In this document: one piece after another, positions 5,287-6,743 of the stretch
Position numbering within the stretch: the first letter of the stretch is position 1
How the letters are laid out: each line of letters starts with the position of its first letter
Source of the DNA: Nanobdellota archaeon
Lineage (GTDB): Archaea > Nanobdellota > Nanobdellia > Pacearchaeales > GW2011-AR1
Direction: 5' to 3'
Assembly (NCBI GenBank): GCA_030689875.1
Contig: JAUYHR010000068.1
Location: 1 to 6,743, forward strand
Length of the DNA stretch: 6,743 nucleotides
Position numbers and translations under genes: made by a program
The notes under the pieces: model-generated
Told to the model about the DNA's origin: nothing
The model's database searches: none
Seen by the model: the letters and a program-made list of their open reading frames with translations, nothing else

Positions 5287-5850
5287 TTATATTTTTTCAC
5301 AGAAATAACTTATAAGTTCCTTGTTTCTGACTTCCGGATGAAATAAAACTCCATAAATTGGTTTTGTTTTGTGTTTTACGGCCTGAGGAATTTCAAACTC
5401 TTGAGAAGAACTTGCGAAAACTTCAAATTCATTACTGATAACTGCATAATTGTGCAATAAATAAACTTCGTTTAACGACGGCTTGAAATTTAAAAATTCT
5501 TTCTCAAATTTAATTTTTATCTGCCCTATTTCTTTGTTTTCAATAAGAACCCCGCCAAAAATCAGCGAGATAATCTGCATTCCTCCGCAAATTCCAAGAA
5601 TTGGCTTGGTTAATTTTGGAAATTTTATCCATTTAAAAGAATCTAAATTTTCCAGATATTCATTGTCTTTTAAAGAAGTTCCGCAAATAATAATTTTTTC
5701 TAATTTTTTATTCAGAAGTTCTTTGTCCGTAATTTTTTTATAATAAATTGTCTGATATTCAATTTTTTCTTTTTTTAAAATGTCTTCAATTGGTTTTACA
5801 AATTCCAAATAATGCAATTTTTCTTTGCAGATGTTAATTATTAAAATCAT
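5287..5850 (-). CDS. Class I glutamine amidotransferase (glutaminase subunit), partner of Dph6
   Basis: A 187-residue stand-alone class I glutamine amidotransferase domain, which hydrolyses glutamine and passes ammonia to a partner synthase. The full triad is visible: Cys88 in the nucleophile elbow LGICGGMQ, then His171 and Glu173 in LFHPEV. Length and the 'FHPEV' ending resemble archaeal GMP synthase subunit A. However, the elbow is GICGGMQ instead of GICYGHQ, and the region expected to read 'SHGD' is 'LHNYAV', so I do not assign guaA. The gene directly follows the Dph6 gene: its ATG begins one base after the Dph6 TAA, with GGAG (5864-5861) 10 nt upstream. Translation is therefore probably coupled, and the protein is a likely partner of the PP-loop enzyme. 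A TTG at 5859 would overlap the upstream gene and add three residues. Alternatives are GMP synthase subunit A or a peptidase C26-type hydrolase. Confidence 0.85.
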   Translation of the reverse strand: MILIINICKEKLHYLEFVKPIEDILKKEKIEYQTIYYKKITDKELLNKKLEKIIICGTSLKDNEYLENLDSFKWIKFPKLTKPILGICGGMQIISLIFGGVLIENKEIGQIKIKFEKEFLNFKPSLNEVYLLHNYAVISNEFEVFASSSQEFEIPQAVKHKTKPIYGVLFHPEVRNKELISYFCEKI

Positions 5851-5851
5851 T

Positions 5852-6529
5852 TTATTCAATCTCCAATTCCACTTTACAGGAATTTTTTCCAGTTGAAGAA
5901 ATTTTACGGGATTTATTTATAATTTTAAGTTCTTTTTTAAATAAAGGGCAATTCAATACAAAAGTTTCGTATTCCCCGCCTTCGCCGGCAAGATTGATTT
6001 TATATTTTTGATTAATTTTTTTTAGTTCATTAATAAACTCAGAATTTATTTCTCTTCCAAGAAAAGATTCATCTAAAGGATAAGCAAAAACTCCGACGAT
6101 AATTGCTTTAAATTTATTTTTAATTAATTCAGCAAGATATTCTTCTTCGTTTTTTTGCCATAGAGGATTAAAACATTCAATTTTAAGTTTGTCACAAATT
6201 TTTTGAATTCGTGAAGCCTGATAAACAGATTGAATTGCCCCCGTAACTATTCCTTCAATTTTATATTTTTTAATAGCTTTTTGGATTGCTTTTTCCAAAT
6301 CTTTTAATTCCTCTTCTTTTTCCCCTTTTGTTTTTTGAATAATTAATGGAATTTCCATAACCTCTGCCTGTTTTTTTGTTTTGTTAATTGAAGGAGTATG
6401 AAACATATATGATTCCGGGTTTTCAGAAAAAATAGAAATTAAACAAGTTAATTCATAACCATATTCTTTTGCAAGCCAGGCTGAATATGTTGAATCTTTT
6501 CCCCCTGAAAATAAGACGCCGAGTTTCAT
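5852..6529 (-). CDS. dph6: Diphthine-ammonia ligase (Dph6/DUF71 family)
   Basis: A 225-residue N-type ATP-pyrophosphatase. In archaea and eukaryotes Dph6 performs the last step of diphthamide synthesis on a histidine of elongation factor 2, activating diphthine with ATP (giving AMP and PPi) and amidating it with ammonium. The PP-loop SGGKDS is at residues 8-13. The family block TGAIQSVYQASRIQKICDKL (96-115) is followed by NPLW (121-124). The C-terminal DUF71 signature GEGGEYETFVLNCPLF is at 182-197. Length is typical of archaeal single-domain members, without the C-terminal RidA-like domains of the eukaryotic protein. It is the first gene of a two-gene operon with a class I glutaminase. Other diphthamide genes (dph2, dph5) are not in the window. 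An alternative role in another PP-loop amidation cannot be excluded. Confidence 0.9.
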   Translation of the reverse strand: MKLGVLFSGGKDSTYSAWLAKEYGYELTCLISIFSENPESYMFHTPSINKTKKQAEVMEIPLIIQKTKGEKEEELKDLEKAIQKAIKKYKIEGIVTGAIQSVYQASRIQKICDKLKIECFNPLWQKNEEEYLAELIKNKFKAIIVGVFAYPLDESFLGREINSEFINELKKINQKYKINLAGEGGEYETFVLNCPLFKKELKIINKSRKISSTGKNSCKVELEIE

Positions 6530-6550
6530 ATCATTTTAATATACAAATGC

Positions 6551-6560
6551 TTTTTATAAT
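6551..6560 (-). promoter_or_regulatory. TATA box for the dph6 operon, leaderless spacing
   Basis: ATTATAAAAA on the minus strand is centred about 27 nt before the dph6 ATG at 6529. This supports that start and a leaderless transcript carrying both dph6 and the amidotransferase. Confidence 0.5.
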
Positions 6561-6626
6561 ATTTTGATATTAGATTATTATGAATAGAAATATCTGCTTT
6601 AAAACTTATTTTAAAATGGCAAATAA

Positions 6627-6743
6627 TTAAATTTCTTCAACTTCGTTTTCTGATTCTAGTGTTTCTTCTGCAACTTCTTCTTTTTCCAGTTCTTTAAAAG
6701 GATCTCCGTTATGCTTCCAAAAAGTTTTTCTTTCCCAAATATA
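6627..6743 (-). CDS. C-terminal end of an unidentified protein with an acidic tail (partial)
   Basis: On the minus strand a frame is open from the window edge to a TAA at 6629-6627 and encodes 38 residues. The part nearest the edge, YIWERKTFWKHNGDPFKELE, looks like folded protein. The last 18 residues are dominated by Glu, an acidic tail common in small archaeal proteins. Codon use (GAA, AAA, AGA) matches the neighbours, and the stop is 97 bp upstream of the dph6 start on the same strand. I do not recognise the family; most of the gene lies outside the window. Confidence 0.6.
   Translation of the reverse strand, partial: YIWERKTFWKHNGDPFKELEKEEVAEETLESENEVEEI

Noticed and set aside
5483..5743. 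An 86-codon plus-strand open frame opposite the amidotransferase
   Set aside because: It is antisense to the catalytic-motif region, including GICGGMQ; the minus-strand gene explains the sequence.
5287..5850. Assignment of the amidotransferase as GMP synthase subunit A (guaA)
   Set aside because: Length and HPEV ending fit, but the nucleophile elbow and the region expected to read SHGD do not, and the neighbour is a DUF71 protein. The symbol was withheld.

Overview
The window is AT-rich, gene-dense DNA that looks archaeal, most likely from a small-genome DPANN lineage (Woesearchaeota/Pacearchaeota-like). The evidence is a diphthine-ammonia ligase (diphthamide is made only by archaea and eukaryotes), TATA boxes placed about 26-27 nt before several start codons (leaderless transcription), oligo-T termination tracts, a tRNA-His without encoded CCA, and a pilin/archaellin-like surface protein. 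The lineage call is inference from style and composition; no marker gene was compared.

Layout, left to right. (1) 1-402 (+): C-terminal part of a probable archaeal type IV pilin-like protein, cut by the window edge, followed by T-tracts. (2) 574-777 (+): a small membrane protein whose frame continues beyond a TAA for 23 codons that would form a charged amphipathic helix (778-849). (3) 969-1916 (+): MscS-type mechanosensitive channel. (4) 2906-1938 (-): a protein of unknown function, convergent with the channel gene, carrying DHH-phosphoesterase-like motifs in an apparently rearranged order. (5) 2907-3199: intergenic, with a GC-richer segment (about 3013-3111) that has its own TATA box and a 32-codon open frame; it may be a microORF, an RNA or a dispersed repeat. 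(6) 3200-5181 (+): tRNA-His(GTG), histidyl-tRNA synthetase and a transglutaminase-like protein. (7) 6529-5287 (-): a two-gene operon of Dph6 followed by a class I glutamine amidotransferase. (8) 6743-6627 (-): acidic C-terminal end of an unidentified gene.

Two groups of genes appear functionally linked. The tRNA-His and its synthetase sit side by side; the tRNA has two adjacent U-U mismatches in its acceptor stem and the synthetase has altered histidine motifs. The Dph6/amidotransferase pair has the same parts as a split GMP synthetase (an ATP-pyrophosphatase plus a glutaminase). This raises the testable idea that the second enzyme feeds glutamine-derived ammonia to diphthamide synthesis. The window contains no CRISPR array, insertion sequence or replication origin that I can recognise.
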